Positions 9,045 to 17,155 of a stretch of 64,000 nt of DNA are shown here, in pieces. Both the position numbers and the translations under genes were made by a program. Source of the stretch: Jannaschia seosinensis (GTDB taxonomy: Bacteria > Pseudomonadota > Alphaproteobacteria > Rhodobacterales > Rhodobacteraceae). Positions within the stretch are counted from its first letter, which is position 1; every line of letters starts with the position of its first letter. The notes beneath the pieces were generated by a model. It made no database searches. It saw only the letters and a list, made by a program, of their open reading frames with translations, and was not told the origin of the DNA. The stretch lies in NCBI RefSeq assembly GCF_001408515.1, contig NZ_CYPR01000046.1, positions 1 to 64,000 on the forward strand, read 5' to 3'.

Positions 9045-10079
9045 TCAACCCGCGAAATCCGTGACCACCGCCACGCCCGGCGGCGTCGGCCCGTCAAAGG
9101 CCGCAAGTTCCGCCGACACGTCCTGCAACCGCACCTCCCGCGCGACAAGCGGGGACATATCGACCGCCCCCGACGTGATCAAGGCAAGCAGCGACGGATA
9201 GCGCCAAGATGGCATCCCGCGCGTGCCGTAGAGCGCGAGATTGCCCTGATAGACGGCGCTCATGTCCACCTCCATCCGGGCGGTGTGCCCGACGGGCATC
9301 CCGATCTGCACATGCCGTCCCCGCGGGCGCAGGCACCCCAGCGAGGCGTTGACCGTGGCCGGGATGCCGAGCGCCTCGACCGAGACATGGGCGCCCCCGC
9401 CAGTGATCTCGCGGATCTGGTAGGCCGTATCCTCGCCCGCCAGAACCGCCGCATCGATCCCGAGACCGAGCGCGTGGTCCAGCTTCTCGCGCACCACGTC
9501 GACCACCACGACCCGCGCCCCCAATGCCCGCCCCAGAAGCGCGGCCGACAAGCCGACGCCGCCGGTTCCATGCACCGCAAGCCACTCGCCCCCCGCAAGC
9601 GCGGCCCGACCCGTCAGCGCGTGCCAAGCGGTCGTGACGCGACAGCCGAGCCCCGCGGCAAGGGCCGGGGAGACCTGTTCGGGCAGGTGGGCGAGGTTGT
9701 GATCCCGCGGGACGGCCACGTATTGAGCGAACGCGCCCGGCTCGGCGAAACCCGGCAGCCGCTGGTCGAGGCAGGTCGTCTGATGCCCCGAGCGGCATTC
9801 CGGACAGGCACCACAAGACAGAATGAACGGCGCGATCACCCGATCGCCCACGCGGAACGTCGCGTCCGGCCCCGCCTCGACCACCTCGCCGCAATATTCA
9901 TGGCCGCCGATCTGGCCCGGCTTCACCCGCGGATGCTCTCCCACCCAGCCGTGCCAGTCCGACCGGCAGACCCCGCAGGCCGCGACGCGCAGAACGACGC
10001 CATCGGGCGGACATTCGGGTTCGGGCACGTCCTCGATGACGAGCGGCTGGCGGTATTCACGAAGTATGGCGGCGCGCAT
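9045..10079 (-). CDS. Zinc-dependent alcohol dehydrogenase
   Basis: Medium-chain dehydrogenase of 344 residues. The catalytic zinc region has CGVCRSDWHG and GHEYCGEV. The structural-zinc cysteines are CGACPECRSGHQTTC, and the Rossmann fold carries GTGGVGLSAALLG. The start MRAAILREY follows GGGAGAGACC, which fits better than the longer upstream frame. The substrate cannot be told from sequence. Its placement between purS and purQ is unusual: it has no obvious purine role, and gaps of 110 and 55 bases separate it from its neighbours. It may be an insertion that keeps the operon direction. Confidence 0.9.
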   Translation of the reverse strand: MRAAILREYRQPLVIEDVPEPECPPDGVVLRVAACGVCRSDWHGWVGEHPRVKPGQIGGHEYCGEVVEAGPDATFRVGDRVIAPFILSCGACPECRSGHQTTCLDQRLPGFAEPGAFAQYVAVPRDHNLAHLPEQVSPALAAGLGCRVTTAWHALTGRAALAGGEWLAVHGTGGVGLSAALLGRALGARVVVVDVVREKLDHALGLGIDAAVLAGEDTAYQIREITGGGAHVSVEALGIPATVNASLGCLRPRGRHVQIGMPVGHTARMEVDMSAVYQGNLALYGTRGMPSWRYPSLLALITSGAVDMSPLVAREVRLQDVSAELAAFDGPTPPGVAVVTDFAG

Positions 10080-10189
10080 GGTGGTCTCTCCCTCGCAGCG
10101 CAGGAAGGCCGAGCGCGGCGCATTTGGCAAGACGCGGCAACGGGCGTCGGGCGGCCATCGGGCACGAGGGACGAAGCCGCCGGCGCGCC

Positions 10190-10417
10190 TCACATCTCGA
10201 TGCGGTAGCTTTCGATCACCGTGTTCGCCAGAAGCCGCTCGCACATCGCCTTGACCTCGGCATCCGTCGTGCCCTCGGCGACATCCATCTCGATGAGCTT
10301 GCCCTGCCGGACGCTCTCGACCCCCGCGAACCCCATCGTGCCGAGAGCATGGCGCACCGCCTCGCCCTGCGGGTCCAGCACGCCATCCTTCAACATCACC
10401 TCGACCCGGACCTTCAT
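10190..10417 (-). CDS. purS: Phosphoribosylformylglycinamidine synthase subunit PurS
   Basis: Small (75-residue) third subunit of the FGAM synthase complex, which lets PurQ deliver ammonia to PurL. The sequence matches the family from end to end: MKVRVEVMLKDGVLDPQGEAV at the start and ANTVIESYRIEM at the end. The start is the internal ATG at 10417, preceded by GGGAGAG, not the upstream ATG in the same frame. purQ follows after the dehydrogenase gene and purL is at 17870 on the other strand. Confidence 0.95.
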   Translation of the reverse strand: MKVRVEVMLKDGVLDPQGEAVRHALGTMGFAGVESVRQGKLIEMDVAEGTTDAEVKAMCERLLANTVIESYRIEM

Positions 10418-10477
10418 CACACTCTCCCGCCAGCATTCCGCCGTGTCGCTACCGCCCGGCCGCGTGTGGTGCAAGCG

Positions 10478-10846
10478 TCAGACGGCTTCGCGCACCGCCG
10501 CGGACCAGCCGGTGGAGGTCCATCCCGCCCGCGCCGCCATGCGCGCGGCCGCGCTGTCGAGACGGTCGAAATCGGCCGCGTAGGGGCTGGCCTGGATCGT
10601 GAGGATCAGATCGCCCTCCGCCCGGGTCCGCGCGCCGCCGGGCAGGACGACGAAGCCCAGCTCCTCCAGATCGGAGCGCAACTGGTCGGGGCGCGCGGCA
10701 AAGAGGCGCCGGCGGCGGAAGCCGAAATCGACGCGGCGGGCGGAGACGCAATCGTCTCCCTGCCTGCGCAGGATCTGGCGCGACGCCTCGTTGGCGGCGA
10801 TGACGGCCGTATCGGCCGCGTGGGAAAGATCGGTCACATGCAGCAT
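10478..10846 (-). CDS. RraB-like protein (possible ribonuclease E activity regulator)
   Basis: A 122-residue protein whose C-terminal 80 residues follow the RraB pattern: an F-rich strand, LEELGFVV, a middle segment with ILTIQASPYAADFDRLD, and a closing ARAGWTSTGW. RraB proteins bind RNase E and damp its activity in enterobacteria. Whether this homologue does so is inference, and similarity is modest. It lies between purC and purS on the same strand. Its start codon sits immediately after a strong hairpin that contains the likely ribosome site (10848-10888), so translation may be controlled. Confidence 0.6.
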   Translation of the reverse strand: MLHVTDLSHAADTAVIAANEASRQILRRQGDDCVSARRVDFGFRRRRLFAARPDQLRSDLEELGFVVLPGGARTRAEGDLILTIQASPYAADFDRLDSAAARMAARAGWTSTGWSAAVREAV

Positions 10847-10847
10847 C

Positions 10848-10888
10848 GCACCACATCCTCATCTGTCTTCAGACAGCAGGATGGGTGC
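10848..10888 (-). promoter_or_regulatory. Hairpin over the RraB-like gene's ribosome site
   Basis: Arms GCACC, CATCCT and CTGTCT pair with AGACAG, AGGATG and GGTGC, giving 17 base pairs broken only by small bulges. On the minus strand the 3' arm contains GAGGATG, the only Shine-Dalgarno-like sequence before the ATG at 10846. It could be an intercistronic terminator for purC without a T tract, or a translational switch. Confidence 0.6.
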
Positions 10889-10938
10889 GCATGGCGACCG
10901 CAACGCGGCGCGAATGTGGAATTCCCGGGACGATCCCG

Positions 10939-11700
10939 TCAGTTTATCAGATGCGGCTTGGTCGCCGGCGCGGAATTCGCGGGCATGACGCCCAGACGCC
11001 GCGCGACCTCCGTATAGGCATCCGTGAGCGAGCCGAGATCCCGGCGGAACACGTCCTTGTCGAGCTTCTTGCCGGTCTCGATGTCCCACAGGCGGCAGGA
11101 ATCAGGGCTGATCTCGTCGGCGAGGATCAGACGCTGGAAATCACCGTCCCAGACGCGGCCGACCTCGATCTTGAAATCCACCAGCTTGATGCCGACGGCC
11201 AGCATGCAGCCCGACAGGAAGTCGTTCACCCGCAGGCTGAGCGCGACGATATCGTCGAGATCCTGCTGGCTGGCCCAGTTGAAGGCAATGATGTGCTCTT
11301 CGGTCACGAGCGGGTCGCCCAGCTTGTCGTCCTTGAGGCAGAACTCGATGATCGGGCGCGGCAGGGGCGTCCCCTCCTCGATGCCCAGCCGCTTGGACAT
11401 GGAGCCTGCGGCGACGTTACGCACCACGATCTCCAGCGGGATGATCTCGCAGGCGCGGATCAGCTGCTCGCGCATGTTGAGACGCTTGATGAAATGCGTC
11501 GGTACGCCGATCTGGCCGAGACCGACCATGAAGAATTCCGACAGGCGGTTGTTGAGCACGCCCTTGCCGTCGATCACCTCCCGCTTTTCGGCATTGAAGG
11601 CGGTGGCGTCGTCCTTGAAGTACTGAACCAGCGTGTCCGGCTCCGGACCCTCGTAGAGGATCTTGGCCTTGCCTTCGTAGACCTTCGTGCGACGGGCCAT
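10939..11700 (-). CDS. purC: Phosphoribosylaminoimidazole-succinocarboxamide synthase
   Basis: SAICAR synthetase of 253 residues, joining aspartate to CAIR in purine synthesis. The start [18 protein letters not shown], the ATP-site stretch [13 protein letters not shown] and the substrate region [13 protein letters not shown] are family-typical, as is [12 protein letters not shown]. The ATG at 11700 has GAGGAC upstream; the much longer open frame upstream overlaps the divergent zeta-subunit gene and is spurious. It is probably the first gene of the minus-strand purine cluster. Confidence 0.97.
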   Translation of the reverse strand: MARRTKVYEGKAKILYEGPEPDTLVQYFKDDATAFNAEKREVIDGKGVLNNRLSEFFMVGLGQIGVPTHFIKRLNMREQLIRACEIIPLEIVVRNVAAGSMSKRLGIEEGTPLPRPIIEFCLKDDKLGDPLVTEEHIIAFNWASQQDLDDIVALSLRVNDFLSGCMLAVGIKLVDFKIEVGRVWDGDFQRLILADEISPDSCRLWDIETGKKLDKDVFRRDLGSLTDAYTEVARRLGVMPANSAPATKPHLIN

Positions 11701-11856
11701 AATGTCCTCGGATGTTGGGGGCGGATCGTGTGTGACGCGGGACATATGCCCTTCGCCGATATCCCGCAAGCGCGCCGCGCACGTGCCTTCGCGCTTGCCT
11801 GACGGGTCGGAGCCGCACATATCAGGTATGAACGCAATCCGAACCGGGAGACGCCC

Positions 11857-12174
11857 ATGTCCAGCTTCGACGACCGCAAGAAGAGCTTCGAGAGCAAGTT
11901 CGCCCACGACGCCGAGCTTCAGTTCAAGGTGGAGGCGCGGCGCAACCGGCTGCTCGGCGAGTGGGCCGGCGACCTTCTGGGCAAGGAAGGCGACGACCGC
12001 GCCGCCTATGCCCGGGAGGTCGTGAAGTCCGATTTCCAGGAAGCGGGCGACGACGACGTGATGCGCAAGGTCGTGGGCGATCTGGGCGAAAAGGTCCCGG
12101 CGGCCGAGGTTCGCGCCAAGATGGATGCGCTGATGATCGAGGCCAAGGAACAGGTGATGAAGGAATCCCTGTAG
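11857..12174 (+). CDS. DUF1476 protein, F1-ATPase inhibitory zeta-type subunit
   Basis: A 105-residue, highly charged helical protein matching DUF1476 along its length ([18 protein letters not shown] at the N-terminus, [11 protein letters not shown] near the end). In Paracoccus denitrificans this family is the zeta subunit, which blocks ATP hydrolysis by the F1Fo-ATP synthase through its N-terminal segment. The family is confined to alphaproteobacteria. The gene is divergent from purC and single, with GGGAGA before the ATG and an intrinsic terminator after it. Confidence 0.92.
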   Translation: MSSFDDRKKSFESKFAHDAELQFKVEARRNRLLGEWAGDLLGKEGDDRAAYAREVVKSDFQEAGDDDVMRKVVGDLGEKVPAAEVRAKMDALMIEAKEQVMKESL

Positions 12175-12198
12175 TTTCGGCGGCTTCTGACGCACCGG

Positions 12199-12228
12199 AC
12201 GCCCCGCACATGCGGGGCGTTCATGTTT
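12199..12228 (+). terminator. Terminator after the zeta-type subunit gene
   Basis: A 10-bp perfect stem (ACGCCCCGCA/TGCGGGGCGT) with a two-base loop is followed by TCATGTTTCTT. It ends transcription before the methyltransferase gene at 12299. The T tract is imperfect but the stem is strong. Confidence 0.8.
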
Positions 12229-12298
12229 CTTATGATGATTATGAGTTTGCGCCCCGTGCCCGCCTGCGACAGACGGAAGCGGATGACTGGAGGGTTCC

Positions 12299-13315
12299 AT
12301 GCCTGATGCCTTGACCGCCCTGCTCGCCGAGCGCGACTGGATCCTTGCCGACGGGGCGACCGGAACGACGCTGTTCAACATGGGTCTGCAATCGGGCGAC
12401 GCACCCGAATTCTGGAACGAGACCGAGGTGGACAAGATCCGCGCGCTTCATTCCGGCGCGATGGATGCGGGATCGGACCTGTTCCTGACGAATACCTTCG
12501 GCGCCAACGCGGCGCGGCTGAAGCTGCACGATGCGCAGGACCGGGCCCGCGAACTCAGCCGCCGGGGCGCGGAGATCGGCCGGGAGATAGCGGACGCGGC
12601 GGGCCGGCCGGTGATCGTGGCCGGGTCGATGGGCCCGACCGGAGAGATCATGGCCCCGATGGGCCCCCTTACACACGAGGAAGCGGTCGCAATCTTTCAG
12701 GATCAAGCCGAGGGATTGCGCGAGGGCGGAGCCGACGTGCTCTGGGTCGAGACGATCTCCGCGCCCGAGGAGTTGCGCGCCGCCGCCGAGGCCGCGGCGC
12801 GCGCCGAAATGCCGTGGTGCGTGACGATGAGCTTCGACACCGCCGGCCGCACCATGATGGGCACGACCGCCGAGGCGATGACCCGGCTCGTGGAAAAACT
12901 GCCGAACCCGCCCGTGGCCTATGGCGCGAATTGCGGTGTCGGCGCGTCGGACCTTGTCCGCACGCTGATGGGGTTCGGCGAGGCGTCGCGCCCGCTGATC
13001 GCCAAGGGCAATGCGGGCATCCCGAAATACCAGGACGGGCACATCCACTACAACGGCACGCCGGAATTGATGGCGGAATACGCGGTGATGGCGCGGAACG
13101 CGGGGGCCACGATCATCGGCGGATGCTGCGGGACGACGCCGGAGCATCTGCGGGCCATGCGCGCGGCGCTGGAGAGTGCGGAGAAGGGGCCCGCGCCCGA
13201 TCTGGCCGAGGTTTCGGCGAAGCTTGGCGGGTTCTCTTCCGACAGCGACGGGCTGGACGGGCGGGCACCGACGCGCGACCGCTCCGCCAGCCGTCGGCGC
13301 CGGCCGCAGGCCTGA
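12299..13315 (+). CDS. Cobalamin-dependent homocysteine S-methyltransferase module (BHMT-like)
   Basis: A 338-residue homocysteine methyltransferase domain. The zinc-binding cysteines lie in GANCGVG (near residue 217) and GGCCGTTP (near 275). The N-terminus has [12 protein letters not shown]. It is often labelled betaine-homocysteine methyltransferase. Nearby are a stand-alone corrinoid protein (14610) and a DUF1638 protein (17152), and no full-length MetH is present. I therefore think it is the homocysteine module of a split methionine synthase, as proposed for Roseobacter-group bacteria. The pterin-binding module is not in the window. The last 40 residues are basic and poorly conserved. GGAGGG precedes the ATG. 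Confidence 0.88.
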   Translation: MPDALTALLAERDWILADGATGTTLFNMGLQSGDAPEFWNETEVDKIRALHSGAMDAGSDLFLTNTFGANAARLKLHDAQDRARELSRRGAEIGREIADAAGRPVIVAGSMGPTGEIMAPMGPLTHEEAVAIFQDQAEGLREGGADVLWVETISAPEELRAAAEAAARAEMPWCVTMSFDTAGRTMMGTTAEAMTRLVEKLPNPPVAYGANCGVGASDLVRTLMGFGEASRPLIAKGNAGIPKYQDGHIHYNGTPELMAEYAVMARNAGATIIGGCCGTTPEHLRAMRAALESAEKGPAPDLAEVSAKLGGFSSDSDGLDGRAPTRDRSASRRRRPQA

Positions 13316-13385
13316 TCCGGCGTCCGATCCCCGCAAGCAATTTCGCCGGAGGCGTCTGCCCATGTGCCCTGCGTCAACTCCCGCG

Positions 13386-14447
13386 TCAGAACAGCGACAT
13401 CTGCGATCCCGGCACGCGGAACAGGTCGGTTCGCAGCGGGGGCAGACGCTCGGCGAGGCCGGTCTCGCGGCAGGCCCGCGCGAACCGCGTCTGCAGCAGG
13501 TCGGCATGGACGCCGCGACCGCGCATCCGCTGACCGAAGCCGGCGTCGTAGAGCTTGCCACCATGGAACTCGCGCACGCGGTTCAGGACGCGGCGAGCCC
13601 GGTCGGGATAATGCGCGCGCAGCCACTCCTCGAACAGCGGCGCGACCTCCAGCGGCAGCCGCAGGGGGATCATGCTGGCCGCGACGGCACCCGCATCGGC
13701 GGCGGCGCGCAGAACGGCCTCGATCTCGTGATCCGTCAGGCCGGGGATGACGGGCGAGATCATGACGCGCACCTGCACGCCCGCCTCGGCCAGCCGCTCG
13801 ATCGCGCGCAGACGGCGCAGGGGCGACGGCACGCGCGGCTCCAGCCGCCGCGCAAGCTCCGCGTCGAGCGTCGTCACCGACAGTCCGACGCGGCACAGCC
13901 CCGGGCCCATTTCGGACAGGATGTCGATGTCCCGCTCGACCATCGCACCCTTGGTGGTGATGGCGACCGGATGCGCGTGATCGCGCAACACCTCGAGCAG
14001 TCCGCGCATGATGCGGCGGTCGCGCTCGATAGGTTGGTAGGGATCGGTGTTGGTGCCGATGGCGAGCATCTTGGGCACGTAATCCTTGGCCCGCAATTCG
14101 CGGCGCAGCGCCTCGGCCGCATTGGGCCGAGCGATCAGCTTCGTCTCGAAGTCCAGCCCCGGCGACATTCCAAGCCACGCATGCGTCGGCCGCGCATAGC
14201 AGTAGATGCAGCCGTGTTCGCACCCGCGATAGGGGTTCACCGACCGGTCGAAGCCCAGATCGGGCGAGCGGTTGGTGGAGATGACGCGCCCGATCATCTC
14301 GTCGCGCGTCTCGGTCCGCGCATGGTCGGGCATGGCCACCTCGCGCGCCACGGCCTCGTAGCGGCCCGCCGCATTCGACAGTGCGCCGCGGCCCGCGACC
14401 TCGCGCGAAAGCGGGCCATCCGCGTCGATTTGCCTCTCGTAGCCCAT
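13386..14447 (-). CDS. PA0069-family radical SAM protein (SplB/photolyase-like)
   Basis: A 353-residue radical SAM enzyme with the 4Fe-4S motif CEHGCIYC (Cys76, Cys80, Cys83) preceded by NPYRG. IGTNTDPYQPIER and the MISPVIPGLTD segment are typical of the PA0069 / COG1533 group related to spore photoproduct lyase. The exact reaction is unknown; DNA repair is the common suggestion. The ATG at 14447 has AGGAGAGC upstream, while the longer frame overlaps the divergent corrinoid gene. A LexA-type box lies inside its promoter (14483-14497), which supports a damage-response role. Confidence 0.88.
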   Translation of the reverse strand: MGYERQIDADGPLSREVAGRGALSNAAGRYEAVAREVAMPDHARTETRDEMIGRVISTNRSPDLGFDRSVNPYRGCEHGCIYCYARPTHAWLGMSPGLDFETKLIARPNAAEALRRELRAKDYVPKMLAIGTNTDPYQPIERDRRIMRGLLEVLRDHAHPVAITTKGAMVERDIDILSEMGPGLCRVGLSVTTLDAELARRLEPRVPSPLRRLRAIERLAEAGVQVRVMISPVIPGLTDHEIEAVLRAAADAGAVAASMIPLRLPLEVAPLFEEWLRAHYPDRARRVLNRVREFHGGKLYDAGFGQRMRGRGVHADLLQTRFARACRETGLAERLPPLRTDLFRVPGSQMSLF

Positions 14448-14476
14448 ATGCTCTCCTGTTCCGGAACGGGGCGCGA

Positions 14477-14506
14477 AAACTAGAACATAGGTAGAACACT
14501 TGTTAA
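14477..14506 (-). promoter_or_regulatory. Predicted promoter with LexA (SOS) box
   Basis: On the minus strand TTAACA (-35, 14501-14506) and TAGTTT (-10, 14477-14482) are 18 bases apart. The spacer holds GTTC-N7-GTTC (14483-14497), the LexA operator form of alphaproteobacteria, with a partly AT-rich centre. Bound LexA would cover the promoter of the radical SAM gene. Such a box is expected about twice per 64 kb by chance, so position and gene type carry the argument. Confidence 0.65.
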
Positions 14507-14609
14507 CCCGAAGCAAGCCGCGTCGCCCCAAGCGCCGCTGACGTCGTTTTCCGCGCCGACCGGAACCGACCGGCGGCTCTAACGATTCGAGAAGGAACTG
14601 GAGGTCCCA

Positions 14610-15311
14610 ATGTCCGACGACGAAGAAATCATCCTCTCCGAACTCAGCGACGACGAACTCGTCCAGCAGATGTTCGACGACCTCTATGACGGCCTGAAGG
14701 ACGAGATCGTGGAGGCGGTGAACATCCTGCTGGAGCGTGGATGGCAGCCCTACGACATCCTGACCAAGGCGCTCGTCGGCGGCATGACGATCGTCGGACA
14801 CGATTTCCGCGACGGGATCCTGTTCGTGCCCGAGGTGCTTCTGGCGGCCAACGCGATGAAGGGCGGCATGGCGATACTGAAGCCGCTTCTGGCGGAAACC
14901 GACGCGCCGCGCGTGGGCAAGATGGTGATCGGGACGGTCAAGGGCGACATCCACGACATCGGCAAGAACCTCGTCTCGATGATGATGGAGGGCGCAGGGT
15001 TCGAGGTCGTCGATCTCGGCATCAACAATGCCGTCGAGTCGTATCTGGAGGCGCTGCGGCGCGAGAAGGCGGACATCCTCGGCATGTCGGCCCTGCTGAC
15101 GACGACGATGCCCTACATGAAGACCGTCATCGACACGCTGACCGCCGAGGGCATCCGCGAGGACTACATCGTGCTGGTCGGGGGCGCGCCGCTGAACGAG
15201 GAGTTCGGGCGGGCCATCGGAGCGGATGCCTATTGCCGCGACGCCGCCGTCGCGGTCGAGACGGCGAAGGAATGGATGGCGCGCAAGCATAACCAGATGG
15301 CGGCCGGCTGA
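14610..15311 (+). CDS. Corrinoid (B12-binding) methyltransferase protein
   Basis: A 233-residue two-domain corrinoid protein. A helical cap domain (about 20-100) has the FVPEVLLAANAMKGG signature. A Rossmann-like B12 domain follows, whose DIHDIGKN (near residue 112) supplies the lower-ligand histidine, with SALLTTTM and GGAPLNEEFG. It carries methyl groups between a methyl donor and an acceptor protein. With the homocysteine module at 12299 it probably forms the cobalamin part of a split methionine synthase. It would need a separate reductive activator, and none is seen here. Ribosome site AACTGGAGG. Confidence 0.9.
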   Translation: MSDDEEIILSELSDDELVQQMFDDLYDGLKDEIVEAVNILLERGWQPYDILTKALVGGMTIVGHDFRDGILFVPEVLLAANAMKGGMAILKPLLAETDAPRVGKMVIGTVKGDIHDIGKNLVSMMMEGAGFEVVDLGINNAVESYLEALRREKADILGMSALLTTTMPYMKTVIDTLTAEGIREDYIVLVGGAPLNEEFGRAIGADAYCRDAAVAVETAKEWMARKHNQMAAG

Positions 15312-15443
15312 CGCGGTTTCCAATGGTCACTCCTGCCAATTCCGGTCGCCCTTCGGCGGCCGGATGGTCGAACGGCACGACCCATGGCAACCGGATGGCG
15401 ATGTCGGGCGTTGCACTCCCGAACATGTTCAAAGGAGAATGCC

Positions 15444-15956
15444 ATGCGTGCCGCCATCCTGCCCCTCGCCTTCGCCGCCCTCGCGACCCCTGCCCTGTCC
15501 GACAACCATGTCGGCGCGCGCGTGACCGGTGACATCCAGAACCGCGATGGCGAGATCATCGGCTCGATCTCCGCGTTCGAGACCGCCTCCGGCATCGTGC
15601 GCGTCAGCGTTCAGGCAACCGGCCTGACCCCCGGCCCCCACGCGATCCACTTCCACGAGACCGGCGAATGCGTGGGCGACTTCACGTCGGCCGGCGGCCA
15701 CATCGCAGGCGGAATGGAGCACGGGCTGGTCGAGGGTGGTCCGCATCCGGGCGACATGCCGAATGCGCTGGTCCAGGATGAACAGGTGCTCGCCGTCGAG
15801 GTGTTCAATTCCCGCATTTCCGTCGAGGAGCATCTCCGCGACTCGGACGGGGCGGCCTTCATCATCCACGAGGGGGCGGACGATTACACCAGCCAGCCCT
15901 CCGGCGACGCCGGCAGCCGGGTCGCCTGCGCGGTCCTGAACCTCGAGCCGATGTAA
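15444..15956 (+). CDS. sodC: Superoxide dismutase [Cu-Zn], periplasmic
   Basis: A 170-residue precursor. The first 19 residues (MRAAILPLAFAALATPALS) form a signal peptide. The copper histidines are in HFHETGEC, the bridging and zinc ligands in SAGGHIAGG and PHPGDMPN, and the last copper histidine in IHEGADDY. QPSGDAGSRVACAV ends the fold with the disulfide cysteine and active-site arginine. The start at 15444 follows AAAGGAG; the ORF extends further upstream without signal-peptide logic. It converts superoxide in the periplasm. Single gene, convergent with gntK. Confidence 0.92.
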   Translation: MRAAILPLAFAALATPALSDNHVGARVTGDIQNRDGEIIGSISAFETASGIVRVSVQATGLTPGPHAIHFHETGECVGDFTSAGGHIAGGMEHGLVEGGPHPGDMPNALVQDEQVLAVEVFNSRISVEEHLRDSDGAAFIIHEGADDYTSQPSGDAGSRVACAVLNLEPM

Positions 15957-16006
15957 GGGGCCGCCACGTCGGCAAGGTGGAAGCGGCGCGCCGAGATGCG
16001 CCGCGC

Positions 16007-16501
16007 CTAGACGTTGGCTGCGTGCAATCCGTCGAGAATGCACGCCGTCAGCTTGGCCGCAGGCAAGGTTATGTCTCCCTTCAGCACCACCTCCCCCGGC
16101 CCCGGTTCCTCCAGCGTCCGAAGTTGGCTGTCGAGGAGGGAGGCAGGCATGAAATGGCCCTTCCTTTGCCGCATGCGTTCGGCGATCACCTCCTTGGGTC
16201 CCGTAAGGTGGACGAAGGTCACCTCACCCGCCGCATCGCGGATCCGGTCGCGGTAGGACCGCTTCAGCGCGGAACAGGCGACCACGATTGTGTCATCCGC
16301 CTGCTTCAGGACCTCGCCGATCTGGTCGAGCCACGGCAGCCGGTCGGCATCGTTCAGCGGCTCGCCCCGCGCCATCTTGTCGACGTTGTGATTCGGATGG
16401 AGGTCATCGCCGTCCACGAAGCGCCCGTCGAGCGCATAGGCAAGACGCCGGCCGATCTCGGTCTTGCCGGTCGAGGTCACGCCCATCACGACGATCTTCA
16501 T
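16007..16501 (-). CDS. gntK: Gluconokinase
   Basis: Shikimate-kinase-fold enzyme of 164 residues that phosphorylates gluconate to 6-phosphogluconate. The P-loop is GVTSTGKT, with the gluconate-region motif FVDGDDLHP, WLDQIG, ACSALKRSYRD, and RMRQRKGHFMPASLLDSQ. The ATG at 16501 is preceded by GGGAGGA; the upstream extension in the same frame overlaps other genes and is not used. A GC hairpin (15983-16004) lies between the convergent ends of sodC and gntK. Confidence 0.95.
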   Translation of the reverse strand: MKIVVMGVTSTGKTEIGRRLAYALDGRFVDGDDLHPNHNVDKMARGEPLNDADRLPWLDQIGEVLKQADDTIVVACSALKRSYRDRIRDAAGEVTFVHLTGPKEVIAERMRQRKGHFMPASLLDSQLRTLEEPGPGEVVLKGDITLPAAKLTACILDGLHAANV

Positions 16502-16623
16502 GACACATCCTCCCGTCCTTGACGCTGCCGCAAGCCGCTCGTCCTGTCGAGCCATCGTTCGCGCTATCCATTGGCAAACAGCGTCGTTTTGCTCATATTG
16601 GATGCGAATAGCAGGAGAATTCC

Positions 16624-16836
16624 ATGCCCCTCGACCGCCTCGTCCTGATCCTCGTGATCGTCGTGCTCGCCGCCATGGCGACGGTCTGGCTGGGGGCTCT
16701 GGTCGCGGCCAGCGCTTCGTTTCCGTTCGGATTGGCGCTCCTCCTCCCGGCCTCCCTCCTCGCCTACGTGATCTGGCGCGTGGTCGCCGACCGGATTCGC
16801 AGCCGCGATGACGACCATTACGACAGGATGGAGTGA
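16624..16836 (+). CDS. Small two-helix membrane protein of unknown function
   Basis: A 70-residue protein. Residues 6-28 and 33-52 are hydrophobic helices, and a charged tail follows (RIRSRDDDHYDRME). AGGAGAATTCC precedes the ATG. It runs straight into the YbjQ-like gene (5 bases apart) and is likely co-translated with it and the DUF1638 gene. I do not recognise a family. Confidence 0.7.
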   Translation: MPLDRLVLILVIVVLAAMATVWLGALVAASASFPFGLALLLPASLLAYVIWRVVADRIRSRDDDHYDRME

Positions 16837-16840
16837 GCGC

Positions 16841-17155
16841 ATGATCATCGTGACCACCGATCAGGTGCCGGGCCGCGAGGTCGCCGAATGCTTCGGACTC
16901 GTGAAGGGATCGACGGTGCGGGCCAAGCATGTCGGCTCGGACATCGTCGCGTCTCTGCGAAACCTCGTGGGGGGAGAAGTGCGGGAATATGCCGCGCTTC
17001 TGGCCGGCGCGCGCGAGCAGGCGATCGACCGCATGGCCGAGGCCGCTCGCGAATGCGGCGCGGATGCCGTGCTCGCCGTGCGGTTGGAGACGTCGAACAT
17101 CGCGCATGCCGCCTCCGAGGTCGTGGCCTACGGCACCGCCGTCCGGTTGCGGTGA
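16841..17155 (+). CDS. YbjQ / UPF0145-like protein
   Basis: A 104-residue protein with the UPF0145 (YbjQ) pattern: MIIVTTDQVPGREV at the start, a middle LVGGEVREYAALLAGAREQA, and a closing ADAVLAVRLETSNI...VAYGTAV. Homologues form pentamers of unknown role and are sometimes called heavy-metal-binding. The internal ATG at 16841 is preferred because it gives the conserved N-terminus. Its stop overlaps the GTG of the next gene (GTGA). Confidence 0.85.
   Translation: MIIVTTDQVPGREVAECFGLVKGSTVRAKHVGSDIVASLRNLVGGEVREYAALLAGAREQAIDRMAEAARECGADAVLAVRLETSNIAHAASEVVAYGTAVRLR

Noticed and set aside
12229-12298. SAM-type riboswitch before the homocysteine methyltransferase gene
   Set aside because: The 70 bases between the terminator and the start codon do not show a SAM-II, SAM-V or SAH riboswitch core that I can recognise, and are short for one.
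10939-12435. N-terminally extended PurC of 498 residues
   Set aside because: The extra 245 codons lie antisense to the zeta-subunit gene. The ATG at 11700 has a ribosome site and gives the family's normal length.
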